From: Actinobacteria bacterium OK074
GTDB taxonomy: Bacteria > Actinomycetota > Actinomycetes > Streptomycetales > Streptomycetaceae
Assembly (NCBI GenBank): GCA_001298575.1
Contig: LJCV01000099.1
Coordinates: forward strand, 1 to 64,000
Direction: 5' to 3'
DNA: 64,000 nucleotides
Shown: positions 1 through 8,612 of the stretch, one piece after another
Numbering within the stretch: the first letter of the stretch is position 1
How the letters are laid out: each line of letters begins with the position of its first letter
Notes under the pieces: model-generated
What the model was told of the DNA's origin: nothing
The model's input: only the letters and a program-made list of their open reading frames with translations
The model's database searches: none
Position numbers and translations under genes: made by a program

Positions 1-500
1 GCGCCCGCCCGGTGCGCCCCGCGCCCCCGCCGCGCCCCATGCCGCGCTCCCGCCCGACCACGCTGGCCGTCCCGTACCTGGGCATCCAGGCCCCGGTCGT
101 CGGCCTCGGCCTCGACGCGCACCGGCAGCTGACCGCGCCGCCGGTCGACAACCCGCGGCTCGTCGGCTGGTACCAGGGCGGCCCGACGCCGGGCGAGAAG
201 GGCACGTCGATCGTGGTCGGCCACCGCGACACCCGTACCGGTGCCGCGGTCTTCGCCGCGCTCGGCCGCCTCGCGCCCGGCCGTTCGATCGAGGCCCGCC
301 GCGCCGACGGCCGCACCGCCGTCTTCACGGTGGACGCGGTCCGTACGTACGCGAAGGCGCACTTCCCCGACAAGGAGGTCTACGGCCCGCGCGACCGCCC
401 CGAACTGCGCCTGATCACCTGCGGCGGCGCGTACGACCGCCGGACGGGGTACGCCAGCAACATCGTGGTCTTCGCGCACCTCACCGGGACCCGCGGCTGA
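1..500 (+). CDS. Class F sortase, 5' end outside window
   Basis: Cysteine transpeptidase of the sortase superfamily. The frame is open to the left edge; the first in-window start is a GTG at 12, but class F sortases normally begin with an N-terminal membrane anchor, so the true start probably lies upstream. Visible landmarks are the catalytic His in VVGHRDT, the catalytic Cys in LITCGG, and the C-terminal arginine strand [15 protein letters not shown], whose wording fits class F rather than class E. Such enzymes are thought to act at the outer membrane face, but the substrates of actinobacterial class F members are poorly known. The LAxTG chaplin at 47.7 kb would more usually be a class E substrate, so I do not link the two. 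Confidence 0.85.
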   Translation, partial: ARPVRPAPPPRPMPRSRPTTLAVPYLGIQAPVVGLGLDAHRQLTAPPVDNPRLVGWYQGGPTPGEKGTSIVVGHRDTRTGAAVFAALGRLAPGRSIEARRADGRTAVFTVDAVRTYAKAHFPDKEVYGPRDRPELRLITCGGAYDRRTGYASNIVVFAHLTGTRG

Positions 501-526
501 GCCCCTGGGCAGGGCCACGGGTTCGA

Positions 527-545
527 AAACTACCGCCGCTAGTTT
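527..545. promoter_or_regulatory. Candidate TetR operator, AAACTA-N7-TAGTTT
   Basis: A 19-bp palindrome with perfect 6-bp arms, 68 bases upstream of the aldehyde dehydrogenase start. The same arm-spacer layout recurs at 4932-4950 between a TetR gene and an acyl-CoA dehydrogenase. I infer that both are sites for that TetR protein. Confidence 0.6.
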
Positions 546-612
546 CCTGGTGCGGGCGCCGCTACCCTGGGCCCGGACGACGTTGCCCGGCCGGGAGGGA
601 AGTGCGCAGACC

Positions 613-2001
613 ATGAAGGCACACGACGACATCTACGTGGACGGCGCCTGGCGCCCCGCCGTGGGCCGGGACCCGATCGCGGTCGTCGACCCGGTCGGCG
701 AACAGGTGATCGCCACGGTCCCCGCGGGCACCGCCGAGGACGTCGACGCGGCCGTCCGCGCGGCCCGCGCCGCGCTGCCCGGCTGGTCGGCGACCCCGCC
801 CGCCGAGCGCGCCGCGCTCCTGGCCGCCCTCCGGGACGTGCTGGCCGGCCGCAAGGACGAGATCGCCGCGACGATCACCGCCGAACTGGGCTCGCCGCTC
901 GCGTTCTCGCAGAACGTGCACGCCGCCGTGCCGATCGCGGTCGTCGACTCCTACGCCCGACTCGCCGCGAGCCACGCCTTCGAGGAGCGCGTCGGCAACT
1001 CGACGGTGTACCACGAGCCGATCGGCGTGGTCGGCGCGATCACCCCCTGGAACTACCCGCTGCACCAGATCGTCGCCAAGGTCGCGCCCGCCCTCGCCGC
1101 GGGCTGCACGGTCGTCCTCAAGCCCGCCGAGAACACCCCGCTCACCGCACGGCACTTCGCCGACGCGGTGCACGAAGTCGGCCTGCCCGCAGGGGTGTTC
1201 AACCTCGTCACCGGACTCGGACCGGTCGCGGGGCAGGCGCTCGCCGAGCATCCGGACGTCGACCTGGTCTCCTTCACCGGCTCCACCGCCGTCGGCAGGC
1301 GGCTCGCCGCCACCGCGGGCGCCGCCGTCAAGAAGGTCGCCCTCGAACTCGGCGGCAAGTCCGCCAACGTCATCCTCCCGAGCGCCGACCTCGCCAAGGC
1401 CGTCAACGTCGGCGTCGCCAACGTGATGTCCAACTCCGGCCAGACATGCAGCGCGTGGACCCGCATGCTGGTCCACCGCGACCAGTACGACGAGGCCGTC
1501 GCCCTCGCCGCGAAGGCCGCGGCCAAGTACGGCGACCGCATCGGCCCCGTCGTCAGCGCCAAACAGCGGGACCGGGTGCGGAGTTACATCGAGCAGGGGA
1601 TCGCCGAGGGCGCCCGGCTGGTCGCGGGCGGCGCCGAACCCCCGCGCGAGGCGGGCTGGTTCGTCAGCCCCACCGTCTTCGCCGACGTGACCCCGGAGAT
1701 GACCATCGCCCAGGAGGAGATCTTCGGCCCGGTCCTGTCGATCCTGCGCTACGAGGACGAGGCGGACGCCCTGCGCATCGCCAACGGCACGGTGTACGGC
1801 CTGGCCGGCGCCGTCTGGGCGGGCGAGGAGAGCGAGGCGGTGGCCTTCGCCCGCCAACTCGACACCGGCCAGGTCGACATCAACGGCGGCCGCTTCAACC
1901 CCCGTGCCCCCTTCGGCGGTTACAAGCAGTCCGGGGTGGGCCGGGAGCTGGGCGCGCACGGCCTGGCGGAGTACCTCCAGACGAAGTCGTTGCAGTTCTG
2001 A
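613..2001 (+). CDS. Aldehyde dehydrogenase family protein
   Basis: NAD(P)-dependent oxidation of an aldehyde to the acid; substrate unknown. The 462-residue protein has the family's general-base Glu in [12 protein letters not shown], the catalytic Cys in [11 protein letters not shown], and the C-terminal [15 protein letters not shown] signature. I start it at the ATG at 613, preceded by GGGAGGGA, because the 21 extra codons of the longer frame (from 550) lack family similarity. An alcohol dehydrogenase follows 71 bases downstream and is probably co-transcribed, so the pair could take an alcohol through its aldehyde to the acid. A TetR-type palindrome lies upstream at 527-545. Confidence 0.93.
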   Translation: MKAHDDIYVDGAWRPAVGRDPIAVVDPVGEQVIATVPAGTAEDVDAAVRAARAALPGWSATPPAERAALLAALRDVLAGRKDEIAATITAELGSPLAFSQNVHAAVPIAVVDSYARLAASHAFEERVGNSTVYHEPIGVVGAITPWNYPLHQIVAKVAPALAAGCTVVLKPAENTPLTARHFADAVHEVGLPAGVFNLVTGLGPVAGQALAEHPDVDLVSFTGSTAVGRRLAATAGAAVKKVALELGGKSANVILPSADLAKAVNVGVANVMSNSGQTCSAWTRMLVHRDQYDEAVALAAKAAAKYGDRIGPVVSAKQRDRVRSYIEQGIAEGARLVAGGAEPPREAGWFVSPTVFADVTPEMTIAQEEIFGPVLSILRYEDEADALRIANGTVYGLAGAVWAGEESEAVAFARQLDTGQVDINGGRFNPRAPFGGYKQSGVGRELGAHGLAEYLQTKSLQF

Positions 2002-2072
2002 ACGGTCCAGGTCGCCGTGGTTCCGCGCGGTCCCGTCCTCAAAGTCCCGCACCCGCAGAGGAGTTGCCCCAC

Positions 2073-3158
2073 ATGGCCGCCGTACGCGCTGCCGTCCTGC
2101 CCGCCGTCGGTGCCCCGTTGGAGATCGCCGGCATCGAGTTGCCCCAGCCCGGCCCCGGGCAGGTCCGGGTGCGGCTGGCCGCCGCCGGGGTCTGCCACTC
2201 CGACCTGTCCCTGTCCAACGGCACCATGCGGGTGCCGGTCCCCGCGGTCCTCGGCCACGAGGGCGCGGGCACGGTGGTCGCGGTCGGCGAGGGCGTCGCG
2301 CACCTCCAGCCCGGCGCCCCGGTGGTCCTCAACTGGGCGCCCTCGTGCGGCAGTTGCCACGCCTGCACGCTGGGCGAGGTCTGGCTGTGCGCCAACGCCC
2401 TGAACGGCTCGGGCGAGGTCTACGCCCACCGCGCCGACGGCACCGAGCTGTACCCCGGCCTGAACGTCGCCGCGTTCGCCGAGGAGACCGTCGTCCCTGC
2501 CGCCTGCGCCCTGCCCGCTCCCGACGGCATCCCGCTCACCGACGCGGCCCTGCTCGGCTGCGCGGTCCTCACCGGCTACGGCGCCGTCCACAACGCGGCC
2601 CGCGTCCAACCCGGCGAAACCGTCGCGGTGTTCGGCGTCGGCGGGGTGGGCCTCGCCGCCCTCCAGTCCGCCCGGATCGCGGGCGCGGCGCAGCTGATCG
2701 CGGTCGATGTCTCCCCGGAGAAGGAGGAGTTGGCGCGCGCGGCGGGCGCCACGGACTACCTGCTCGCCACCGACACCACACCCCGCGAGATCCGCGCCCT
2801 CACCGGCAAACAGGGCGTGGACGTGGCGGTGGAGTGCGTCGGCCGGGCCGTCACCATCCGCGCCGCCTGGGAATCCACCCGCCGCGGCGGCCGTACGACG
2901 GTGGTCGGCATCGGCGGCAAGGACCAGCAGGTCACCTTCAACGCCCTGGAACTCTTCCACTGGGGCCGCACCCTGGCCGGCTGCGTCTACGGCAACTGCG
3001 ACCCCGCCCGCGACCTGCCCGTCCTCGCCGACCACGTCCGCACCGGCCGCTTCGACCTCGGCGCGCTGGTGACCGAACGGATCCAACTGGAGGGAATCCC
3101 GGGGGCGTTCGAGAACATGGTGGCGGGCAGGGGCGGGCGGGCGCTGGTGGTTTTCTAG
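2073..3158 (+). CDS. Zinc-dependent alcohol dehydrogenase (MDR family)
   Basis: 361-residue medium-chain dehydrogenase. The catalytic zinc ligand is in AGVCHSDLS, followed by GHEGAGTV. The structural-zinc Cys cluster appears as CGSCHACTLGEVWLC, which has three obvious Cys plus the last one. The Rossmann motif is VFGVGGVGLAALQ. It resembles the class III-like or NDMA-dependent alcohol dehydrogenases of actinobacteria. The start is the ATG at 2073, preceded by GCAGAGGAG. It lies downstream of an aldehyde dehydrogenase in the same direction, which suggests successive oxidation steps. The natural alcohol cannot be read from the sequence. Confidence 0.92.
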   Translation: MAAVRAAVLPAVGAPLEIAGIELPQPGPGQVRVRLAAAGVCHSDLSLSNGTMRVPVPAVLGHEGAGTVVAVGEGVAHLQPGAPVVLNWAPSCGSCHACTLGEVWLCANALNGSGEVYAHRADGTELYPGLNVAAFAEETVVPAACALPAPDGIPLTDAALLGCAVLTGYGAVHNAARVQPGETVAVFGVGGVGLAALQSARIAGAAQLIAVDVSPEKEELARAAGATDYLLATDTTPREIRALTGKQGVDVAVECVGRAVTIRAAWESTRRGGRTTVVGIGGKDQQVTFNALELFHWGRTLAGCVYGNCDPARDLPVLADHVRTGRFDLGALVTERIQLEGIPGAFENMVAGRGGRALVVF

Positions 3159-3239
3159 GGCCGCAGAGAGGCGCTGCTTCAGAACCTCGGGTCCCTCAGC
3201 GGCTCCCGTGCATTCCGCCCCTCCCGGTCCTCCCGGCCC

Positions 3240-4190
3240 TCACGTCTCCTGCCGCTGGGCGGCCTCCGTCCGCTGCCGTACGGCGGTCTGCGGGTCCGGC
3301 CGCCGTCGGGGCCGTGACCGCGAGACCGCGACCCCCGCCAGGCACAGCACCCCGCCGCCCAGCGTGAGCAGCCCCGGCACCTCGCCCAGGAACAGCCACG
3401 ACATGCCCACCACCAGCGCGGGTACGGCGTACGTCGTCGCGCCCATGCTGCTCGCCGTCGTACGGGCCAGGGCGTACGCCCACGTCGTGAACGCCAGCGC
3501 GGTCGGGAAGACGCCCAGGTAGACCATGTTGAGGGTGGCCGAGGCAGGCGCGTCGGCGGCCTGCTGCCACAGCTGCCCGGCGAACGGCAGGCAGAAGAGG
3601 GCGCCGATCCCGCAGCCGTACGCCGTCGCCTGGAGGGCGCTCGCCGAGCCGAGGGCCGGTTTCTGGGAGACGACGCCGCATGCGTAGGTCACGGCCGCCA
3701 GCAGGCACAGCGCGACCCCGAGCACCGACGAGCCGCCCTCGCCCGACATGGACAGCCCCACGGTGACCGCGCCCGCGAACGACACGGCCATCCCGGCCAG
3801 CAGCCGGGGCGGCATCGGATCGCCCAGGAACCGGGCGCCCAGCAGCGCGATGAGGATCGGCCCGACGTTCACGACCAGCGCCGCCGTACCCGCGTCGACC
3901 TGCTGTTCGCCCCAGTTGAGGACGACCATGTAGCAGCCGAACCAGAGCAGCCCCGACAGCGCGATCCCGCGCCACGCGCTCCGGGGCGGCAGGCCCTCCC
4001 GCCGTACGGCGCACACGATCCCGAGCGTCAGGGCCCCCGCCAGCAGCCGCCCGAGCGCGAGCGCGCCCGGCGAGTACGCCGCACCGGCGCTGCGGATCGA
4101 GACGAACGCGGACGCCCACAGCAGGACGGTGACCGAGGCGGCGGCGGGCGCGGGGAGGCGGTGTCGGGGGGCCGCGGGGGAGGGGACCAT
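3240..4190 (-). CDS. EamA/DMT-family transporter
   Basis: Integral membrane protein of the drug/metabolite transporter superfamily with about ten hydrophobic segments and two EamA repeats. The first begins near VTVLLWASAFVSIRSAGAAYSPG. Members export amino acids or other small metabolites; the substrate is unknown. I choose the ATG at 4190 because the protein then begins just before the first helix. An in-frame GTG at 4217 would add nine residues, and neither has a clear ribosome binding site. The short hydrophilic tail is Arg/Gln-rich. The gene converges on the alcohol dehydrogenase and shares its strand with the TetR gene upstream. Confidence 0.85.
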   Translation of the reverse strand: MVPSPAAPRHRLPAPAAASVTVLLWASAFVSIRSAGAAYSPGALALGRLLAGALTLGIVCAVRREGLPPRSAWRGIALSGLLWFGCYMVVLNWGEQQVDAGTAALVVNVGPILIALLGARFLGDPMPPRLLAGMAVSFAGAVTVGLSMSGEGGSSVLGVALCLLAAVTYACGVVSQKPALGSASALQATAYGCGIGALFCLPFAGQLWQQAADAPASATLNMVYLGVFPTALAFTTWAYALARTTASSMGATTYAVPALVVGMSWLFLGEVPGLLTLGGGVLCLAGVAVSRSRPRRRPDPQTAVRQRTEAAQRQET

Positions 4191-4266
4191 GCTGCTGAGC
4201 CTAGGAACTGCGGGCACCCGAAGCTCGCGAATTTCCGACGTGGCCCTCCGCGGTGGCCCCGTCCGC

Positions 4267-4905
4267 TTAGCGCCCGGGCAGCCGTTCGTACTGCTGCGCG
4301 AGCCCGTCGAGCAGCGCGGTCAGCCCAGTCTCGAAGGCCCGTTCGTCGATCTTCTCCTGCTGTTCGGCCAGGAGGTGCGCCTGACCGAGGTGGGGGTAGT
4401 CGGCGGGGTCGTACGCGCCCTCGTCGTCGACGAAGCCCCCGGCGAAGGAACTCAGCGCGGAACCCTGCACGAAGTACCGCATCAGCGCGCCGATGGAGGT
4501 CGCCAGCGGCGGGGGCCAGCCCGCGCCGACCATGCCGCCGTAGACCGCGTCGGCGAGCCGGAGTCCGGCGGGGCGGCGGCCGGGGCCGCGGGCGAGGACC
4601 GGCACGATGTTGGGGTGGTCGCGCAGGGCCGCCCGGTAGGAGACGGCCCAGTCGTGCAGCGCGGTCCGCCAGTCGCGGCCGTCCTCGAACATCGACAGGT
4701 CGACCTGGGCGCTGACCGAGTCCGCGACCGCCTCCAGGATCTGGTCCTTGGTGCGGAAGTGGTTGTAGAGGGAGGGCCCGCTGACCCCGAGTTCGGCGGC
4801 GAGCCGACGCGTCGAGACGGCCGCGAGCCCCTCGGCGTCCACCAGGTCCCGGGCCGTCGCGACGATCCGGTCGGTGCTCAGCAGGGGCTTGCGCGGTCGG
4901 GCCAT
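4267..4905 (-). CDS. TetR-family transcriptional regulator
   Basis: One-component repressor. The N-terminal helix-turn-helix (residues about 10-55) reads RLAAELGVSGPSLYNHFRTKDQILEAV, typical of TetR. The C-terminal domain resembles the TetR_C_1 type ligand pocket. The likely start is the ATG at 4905; an ATG at 4914 is also possible, and neither has a strong Shine-Dalgarno. It is divergent from an acyl-CoA dehydrogenase with a 19-bp palindrome at 4932-4950 between them. A second palindrome of the same form lies at 527-545. I infer that it represses both the acyl-CoA dehydrogenase and the distant ALDH-ADH pair, with a ligand perhaps an acyl-CoA or related intermediate. Confidence 0.9.
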   Translation of the reverse strand: MARPRKPLLSTDRIVATARDLVDAEGLAAVSTRRLAAELGVSGPSLYNHFRTKDQILEAVADSVSAQVDLSMFEDGRDWRTALHDWAVSYRAALRDHPNIVPVLARGPGRRPAGLRLADAVYGGMVGAGWPPPLATSIGALMRYFVQGSALSSFAGGFVDDEGAYDPADYPHLGQAHLLAEQQEKIDERAFETGLTALLDGLAQQYERLPGR

Positions 4906-4931
4906 GGCGCACATAGTAGGGCGGGGCCCGT

Positions 4932-4950
4932 AAACTAGCAGTGCTAATTT
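4932..4950. promoter_or_regulatory. Candidate TetR operator between divergent genes
   Basis: AAACTA-GCAGTGC-TAATTT: the outer arms match at five of six positions and the inner GCA/TGC arms are perfect. It lies 27 bases from the TetR ATG and 50 from the acyl-CoA dehydrogenase GTG, a classical position for autoregulation plus control of a divergent gene. Confidence 0.7.
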
Positions 4951-4999
4951 ATGTCGCACGGGACGGGCCCGGTGTCGTCCGACTGCGAGGTGGTGTGCC

Positions 5000-6151
5000 G
5001 TGAACCTGGAGCTGAGCGACGAACAGACCGCCGTACGGCGGCTCGCCCGCGACTTCGTGGCGCGCGAGATCACGCCGAACGCCGTGGCCTGGGACCGCGC
5101 CGAGAACGTCGACCGGTCGATCGTGAAGAAGCTCGGCGAGGTCGGCTTCCTCGGTCTGACCGTCCCCGAGGAGTACGGTGGCTGTGGCGGCGACCACCTC
5201 GCGTACTGCCTGGTCACGGAGGAACTCGGCCGCGGCGACTCCTCGGTGCGCGGCATCGTCTCCGTCTCCCTGGGGCTGGTCGCCAAGACGGTCGCGGCCT
5301 GGGGGAGCGAGGAGCAGAAGCACCGCTGGCTGCCGGGGCTCACCTCCGGCGCCTACGTCGGCTGCTTCGGGCTGACCGAACCCGGCACCGGCTCCGACGC
5401 GGGCAACCTCACCACGCGCGCCGTCCGCGAGGGCGACGAGTACGTCGTCAACGGCACCAAGATGTTCATCACGAACGGGACTTGGGCGGATGTCGTGCTG
5501 CTGTTCGCCCGTTCCACGGACGCGCCCGGCCACAAGGGCGTCTCCGCCTTCCTCGTGCCGACCGACACCCCCGGCCTCACCCGCCGCACCCTGCACGGCA
5601 AGCTCGGCCTGCGCGGCCAGGCCACCGCCGAACTGGTCTTCGAGGACGTCCGCGTCCCCGCCACCGCGCTGCTCGGCCCCGAGGGCAAGGGCTTCTCCGT
5701 CGCCATGTCGGCGCTCGCCAAGGGCCGGATGTCGGTCGCCGCGGGCTGCGTCGGCATCGCCCAGGCCGCGCTGGACGCGGCCGTCGGATACGCGGGCGAG
5801 CGCGAGCAGTTCGGCAGGCCGATCGCGGGGCGCCAGCTCGTCCAGGAACTGCTCAGCGACATCGCCGTGGACGTCGACGCGGCCCGCCTGCTGACCTGGC
5901 GCGTCGCCGACCTGATCGACCGCGGGCGGCCCTTCGCCGTCGAGTCCTCCAAGGCCAAGCTCTTCGCCTCCGAGGCCGCCGTCCGCGCCGCGAACAACGC
6001 CCTCCAGGTCTTCGGCGGCTACGGCTACATCGACGAGTACCCGGCGGGCAAACTCCTGCGCGACGCCCGCGTGATGACCCTCTACGAGGGCACCAGCCAG
6101 ATCCAGAAACTGCTCATCGGCCGTGCGCTGACGGGGATTTCGGCGTTCTGA
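5000..6151 (+). CDS. Acyl-CoA dehydrogenase
   Basis: FAD-dependent alpha,beta-dehydrogenation of an acyl-CoA thioester. The 383-residue length is normal for the family. Visible signatures are GCFGLTEPGTGSDAGN (acyl-CoA binding), the flavin-binding region around REQFGRPI and ANNALQVFGGYGYIDEYP, and the catalytic Glu in MTLYEGTSQIQK. It starts at a GTG at 5000 preceded by GCGAGGTGG. It is divergent from the TetR gene and is presumably repressed through the palindrome at 4932-4950. Chain-length specificity cannot be predicted; the form resembles short or branched chain enzymes. Confidence 0.94.
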   Translation: MNLELSDEQTAVRRLARDFVAREITPNAVAWDRAENVDRSIVKKLGEVGFLGLTVPEEYGGCGGDHLAYCLVTEELGRGDSSVRGIVSVSLGLVAKTVAAWGSEEQKHRWLPGLTSGAYVGCFGLTEPGTGSDAGNLTTRAVREGDEYVVNGTKMFITNGTWADVVLLFARSTDAPGHKGVSAFLVPTDTPGLTRRTLHGKLGLRGQATAELVFEDVRVPATALLGPEGKGFSVAMSALAKGRMSVAAGCVGIAQAALDAAVGYAGEREQFGRPIAGRQLVQELLSDIAVDVDAARLLTWRVADLIDRGRPFAVESSKAKLFASEAAVRAANNALQVFGGYGYIDEYPAGKLLRDARVMTLYEGTSQIQKLLIGRALTGISAF

Positions 6152-6243
6152 CCCTGCATCAGCTGCCGTGGCCGTCGGACTGAGTATCCGTCTGAGTACG
6201 GCTACGGATGTGCCCCGCGGCCGGTGCCCCGATCCTGTTCCGC

Positions 6244-6531
6244 ATGAGTGACACACCCGTCAGACCGCAGCACACCGCCGCCTACCACGGCCAGGCCGTC
6301 GCCTCCTTCGCCGTCGCGCTCGCCGCGACCGCGATCGGCATCTACCAGCTGAACATCGACGCCTGGGTGCGGGCCTTCCTCGCAATCGCCGTCCTCTACC
6401 TCGTGACCGCCACCGTCACCCTGTGCAAGGTCGTCCGCGACCGGCAGGAGGCCGGGCAGATCGTCAGCCGCGTCGACCAGGCGCGGCTGGAGAAACTGCT
6501 CGCGGAACACGACCCCTTCGAGAAGCTCTGA
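6244..6531 (+). CDS. YiaA/YiaB-like small membrane protein
   Basis: 95-residue protein. A hydrophilic N-terminus is followed by two membrane helices, roughly residues 15-35 and 40-62, and a charged cytoplasmic tail ending HDPFEKL. This fits the YiaAB two-helix domain. Its function is unknown in the family. I use the ATG at 6244; the frame extends upstream to 6208 but those residues (CPAAGAPILFR) look non-coding. It lies 92 bases after the acyl-CoA dehydrogenase. Confidence 0.75.
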   Translation: MSDTPVRPQHTAAYHGQAVASFAVALAATAIGIYQLNIDAWVRAFLAIAVLYLVTATVTLCKVVRDRQEAGQIVSRVDQARLEKLLAEHDPFEKL

Positions 6532-6559
6532 GCCCGTGGGCCCCCTCTGAGCGGGCTGT

Positions 6560-6575
6560 CTAAGCGCTCGCTCAG
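6560..6575. promoter_or_regulatory. Candidate TetR operator, CTAAGC-N4-GCTCAG
   Basis: A 16-bp near-palindrome 45 bases upstream of a TetR gene. The same layout, with perfect arms, occurs at 7811-7826 in front of the MaoC hydratase. I infer autoregulation plus control of that gene. Confidence 0.6.
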
Positions 6576-6620
6576 CTTCGGAGGTATGGTGTTCGTCCTG
6601 GCACGGGAAGGGGCGAGTGG

Positions 6621-7247
6621 ATGAGTACGGCTCAGGAGACGGCCGACGGCGGTGCGCAGCCGTGGGCCGAGGTCACCCCTGACGCGGCCCGCAGGCTGCT
6701 GGTCGCCGCCGTGGACGCCTTCGCCGAACGCGGCTACCACGCCACGACCACCCGGGACATCGCCGGCCGCGCGGGCATGAGCCCGGCCGCGCTCTACATC
6801 CACTACAAGACCAAGGAAGAGCTGCTCCACCGCATCAGCAGGATCGGCCACGAGAAGGCCCTCGAAGTCCTGCGTACGGCGGCGGAGCGCGAGGGCAGCG
6901 CGGCCGAGCGGCTCGCCGGTGCCGTACTCGGCTTCGTGCGCTGGCACGCCGCCCAGCACACCGTCGCGCGGGTGGTGCAGTACGAACTGGACTCGCTGGG
7001 CCCCGAGGCGCGCGCCGAGATCGTCGTACTGCGGCGGGAGAGCGACGCGGCCGTGCGCGGGATCATCGCGGACGGCGTGGCGACGGGCGAGTTCGACGTG
7101 CCCGACGTGCCCGGCACCACGCTCGCGGTCCTCTCGCTCTGCATCGACGTGGCCCGCTGGTTCAACGTCGACGGCCTGCGCACCCCCGACGAGGTCGGCG
7201 CGCTCTACGCCGACCTCGTGCTGCGGATGGTGGGGGCGAAGAAGTAG
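6621..7247 (+). CDS. TetR-family transcriptional regulator
   Basis: 208-residue repressor. The DNA-binding domain covers residues about 20-75 with IAGRAGMSPAALYIHYKTKEELLH. The ligand domain contains RWHAAQHTVARVVQYELDSL, similar to TetR regulators of fatty-acid and acyl-CoA genes in actinobacteria. It has an ATG start 12 bases after GGAAGGGG. It converges with the MaoC-type hydratase gene, whose promoter carries a matching palindrome, so the hydratase is the most likely target. Confidence 0.9.
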   Translation: MSTAQETADGGAQPWAEVTPDAARRLLVAAVDAFAERGYHATTTRDIAGRAGMSPAALYIHYKTKEELLHRISRIGHEKALEVLRTAAEREGSAAERLAGAVLGFVRWHAAQHTVARVVQYELDSLGPEARAEIVVLRRESDAAVRGIIADGVATGEFDVPDVPGTTLAVLSLCIDVARWFNVDGLRTPDEVGALYADLVLRMVGAKK

Positions 7248-7289
7248 CCCCCGCCGGGCGGGAGTCGCAGGTGTCCCGCCGCGCGGGGG

Positions 7290-7751
7290 TTACAGGTAGT
7301 ACCGCGCCACGGCCTCCGCGACGCACACCGGCTTCTGGCCGCCCTCGCGTTCCACCGTGTACGCGACGCCGACCTGGACGCCGCCCTCCACGTCCGTCGC
7401 CGAGGTGATCGTCGCGGTCGCGCGCAGCCGGGAGCCCACCGGTACGGGGGAGGGGAAACGGACCTTGTTCGTCCCGTAGTTGACGCCCATCTTCACGCCC
7501 TCGACCTTGATCAGCTGGGGCCCGAAGAGGGGCAGCAGGGACAGCGTGAGGTAGCCGTGCGCGATGGTCGTGCCGAACGGGCCGGTGGCCGCCCGCTCCG
7601 GGTCGACGTGGATCCACTGGTGGTCGCCGGTGGCGTCGGCGAACAGGTCGATCCGCTTCTGGTCGATCTCCAGCCAGTCGGTGTACCCCAACTGCTCGCC
7701 CACCGCCGCCTTCAGCTCGTCGGCTGACGTGAAGATCCTCGGCTCCGCCAT
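7290..7751 (-). CDS. MaoC family dehydratase (enoyl-CoA hydratase 2 type)
   Basis: 153-residue hot-dog-fold enzyme expected to hydrate a 2-enoyl-CoA to the (R)-3-hydroxyacyl-CoA, or to do the reverse. The hydratase-2 motif is clear: DRFADATGDHQWIH-like (FADATGDHQWIHVDPERA) with the catalytic Asp and His, then GPFGTTIAHGYLTLSLLP. It starts at the ATG at 7751 with GGAAGGG upstream. The palindrome at 7811-7826 lies 60 bases upstream of the start and matches the one before the convergent TetR gene. It could work with the acyl-CoA dehydrogenase at 5.0 kb, but only position suggests this. Confidence 0.92.
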   Translation of the reverse strand: MAEPRIFTSADELKAAVGEQLGYTDWLEIDQKRIDLFADATGDHQWIHVDPERAATGPFGTTIAHGYLTLSLLPLFGPQLIKVEGVKMGVNYGTNKVRFPSPVPVGSRLRATATITSATDVEGGVQVGVAYTVEREGGQKPVCVAEAVARYYL

Positions 7752-7810
7752 GTCGTCCCGGCCCTTCCGGTAGCAGGGCCGCCGCGTGTCTCGGCGCGGC
7801 GGCCCGATCT

Positions 7811-7826
7811 CTAAGCAACTGCTTAG
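7811..7826. promoter_or_regulatory. Candidate TetR operator, CTAAGC-N4-GCTTAG
   Basis: Perfect 6-bp arms around a 4-base spacer, upstream of the MaoC hydratase. It shares its arms with 6560-6575 in front of the neighbouring TetR gene. Confidence 0.65.
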
Positions 7827-7945
7827 CATGGTAGGCGCCGGGGCCCCTGTCAACGCATCCGGAGCGTGCGGCACACCGGGAGGGGCCGGGGGAACCCCTG
7901 TGGGGGCCGGCAGGACCGGCCGGGGATCTCGGTAGGCTCGGCAGA

Positions 7946-8446
7946 GTGCCTCAGAAGATCCCCGAGAAGATCCACGAGTTGACCGTCGGACAGCTGTCGG
8001 CCCGCAGTGGCGCGGCTGTGTCCGCCCTGCACTTCTACGAGACCAAGGGCCTGATCAGCAGCCGTCGTACGGCCGGCAACCAGCGCCGCTACCACCGGGA
8101 CGCACTGCGCCGGGTCGCCTTCGTGCGCGCGGCGCAGCGTGTGGGCATCCCGCTGGCCACCATCCGGGACGCGCTCGCCGAACTGCCCGAGGAGCGCACC
8201 CCGAACCGCGAGGACTGGGCGCGCCTGTCGGAGACCTGGCGCGCCGAACTGGACAAGCGCATCCAGCTGCTCGGCCGGCTGCGCGACCAGCTCACCGACT
8301 GCATCGGCTGCGGCTGTCTCTCGCTGAGCACCTGTGCCCTGTCCAACCCGGACGACGTCTTCGGCGACCGTAGGGCGGGCTCGTCCCTGGCCCCGGAGAG
8401 CCCACCGGCCACCCGCACCCGCGGCGGCGGCGACCGCACACCGTAG
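7946..8446 (+). CDS. soxR: Redox-sensitive transcriptional activator SoxR
   Basis: 166-residue MerR-family activator. The winged helix-turn-helix begins TVGQLSARSGAAVSALHFYETKGLI. A dimerisation helix follows, then the [2Fe-2S] motif CIGCGCLSLSTC (C-x2-C-x-C-x5-C). In Streptomyces, SoxR responds to endogenous redox-active pigments and quinones rather than simply to superoxide. It starts at a GTG at 7946. The C-terminal tail after the cluster (about 35 residues) is disordered and Arg/Pro-rich. No classical SoxR target lies beside it. Confidence 0.95.
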   Translation: MPQKIPEKIHELTVGQLSARSGAAVSALHFYETKGLISSRRTAGNQRRYHRDALRRVAFVRAAQRVGIPLATIRDALAELPEERTPNREDWARLSETWRAELDKRIQLLGRLRDQLTDCIGCGCLSLSTCALSNPDDVFGDRRAGSSLAPESPPATRTRGGGDRTP

Positions 8447-8576
8447 GGCGCGAGCCGCCGGAAGACGGACCGGGGCGCGCATCAAGAGGCGGACGGGGAA
8501 GGGTGGTTGGCCCGGAGCGGGCCGTGGTGCCGAATCAGGGGTACGACTCCGTCGGCGCACCCCTGGTACGACTCGG

Positions 8577-8612
8577 CACGGCTCAGGCCGAGGCCACGGC
8601 TCAGGCCGAGGC
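8577..8612. repeat. 18-bp tandem duplication spanning a stop codon
   Basis: Two perfect copies of an 18-bp unit (8577-8594 and 8595-8612). The second includes the TGA of the minus-strand gene ending at 8601. Because 18 is a multiple of three, the duplicated copy supplies a second in-frame stop six codons later. Confidence 0.85.

Noticed and set aside
562..2052. Long minus-strand open frame antisense to the aldehyde dehydrogenase, and similar long shadows elsewhere
   Set aside because: High-GC third positions create long antisense frames; these have no family signatures and lie under well-supported genes.
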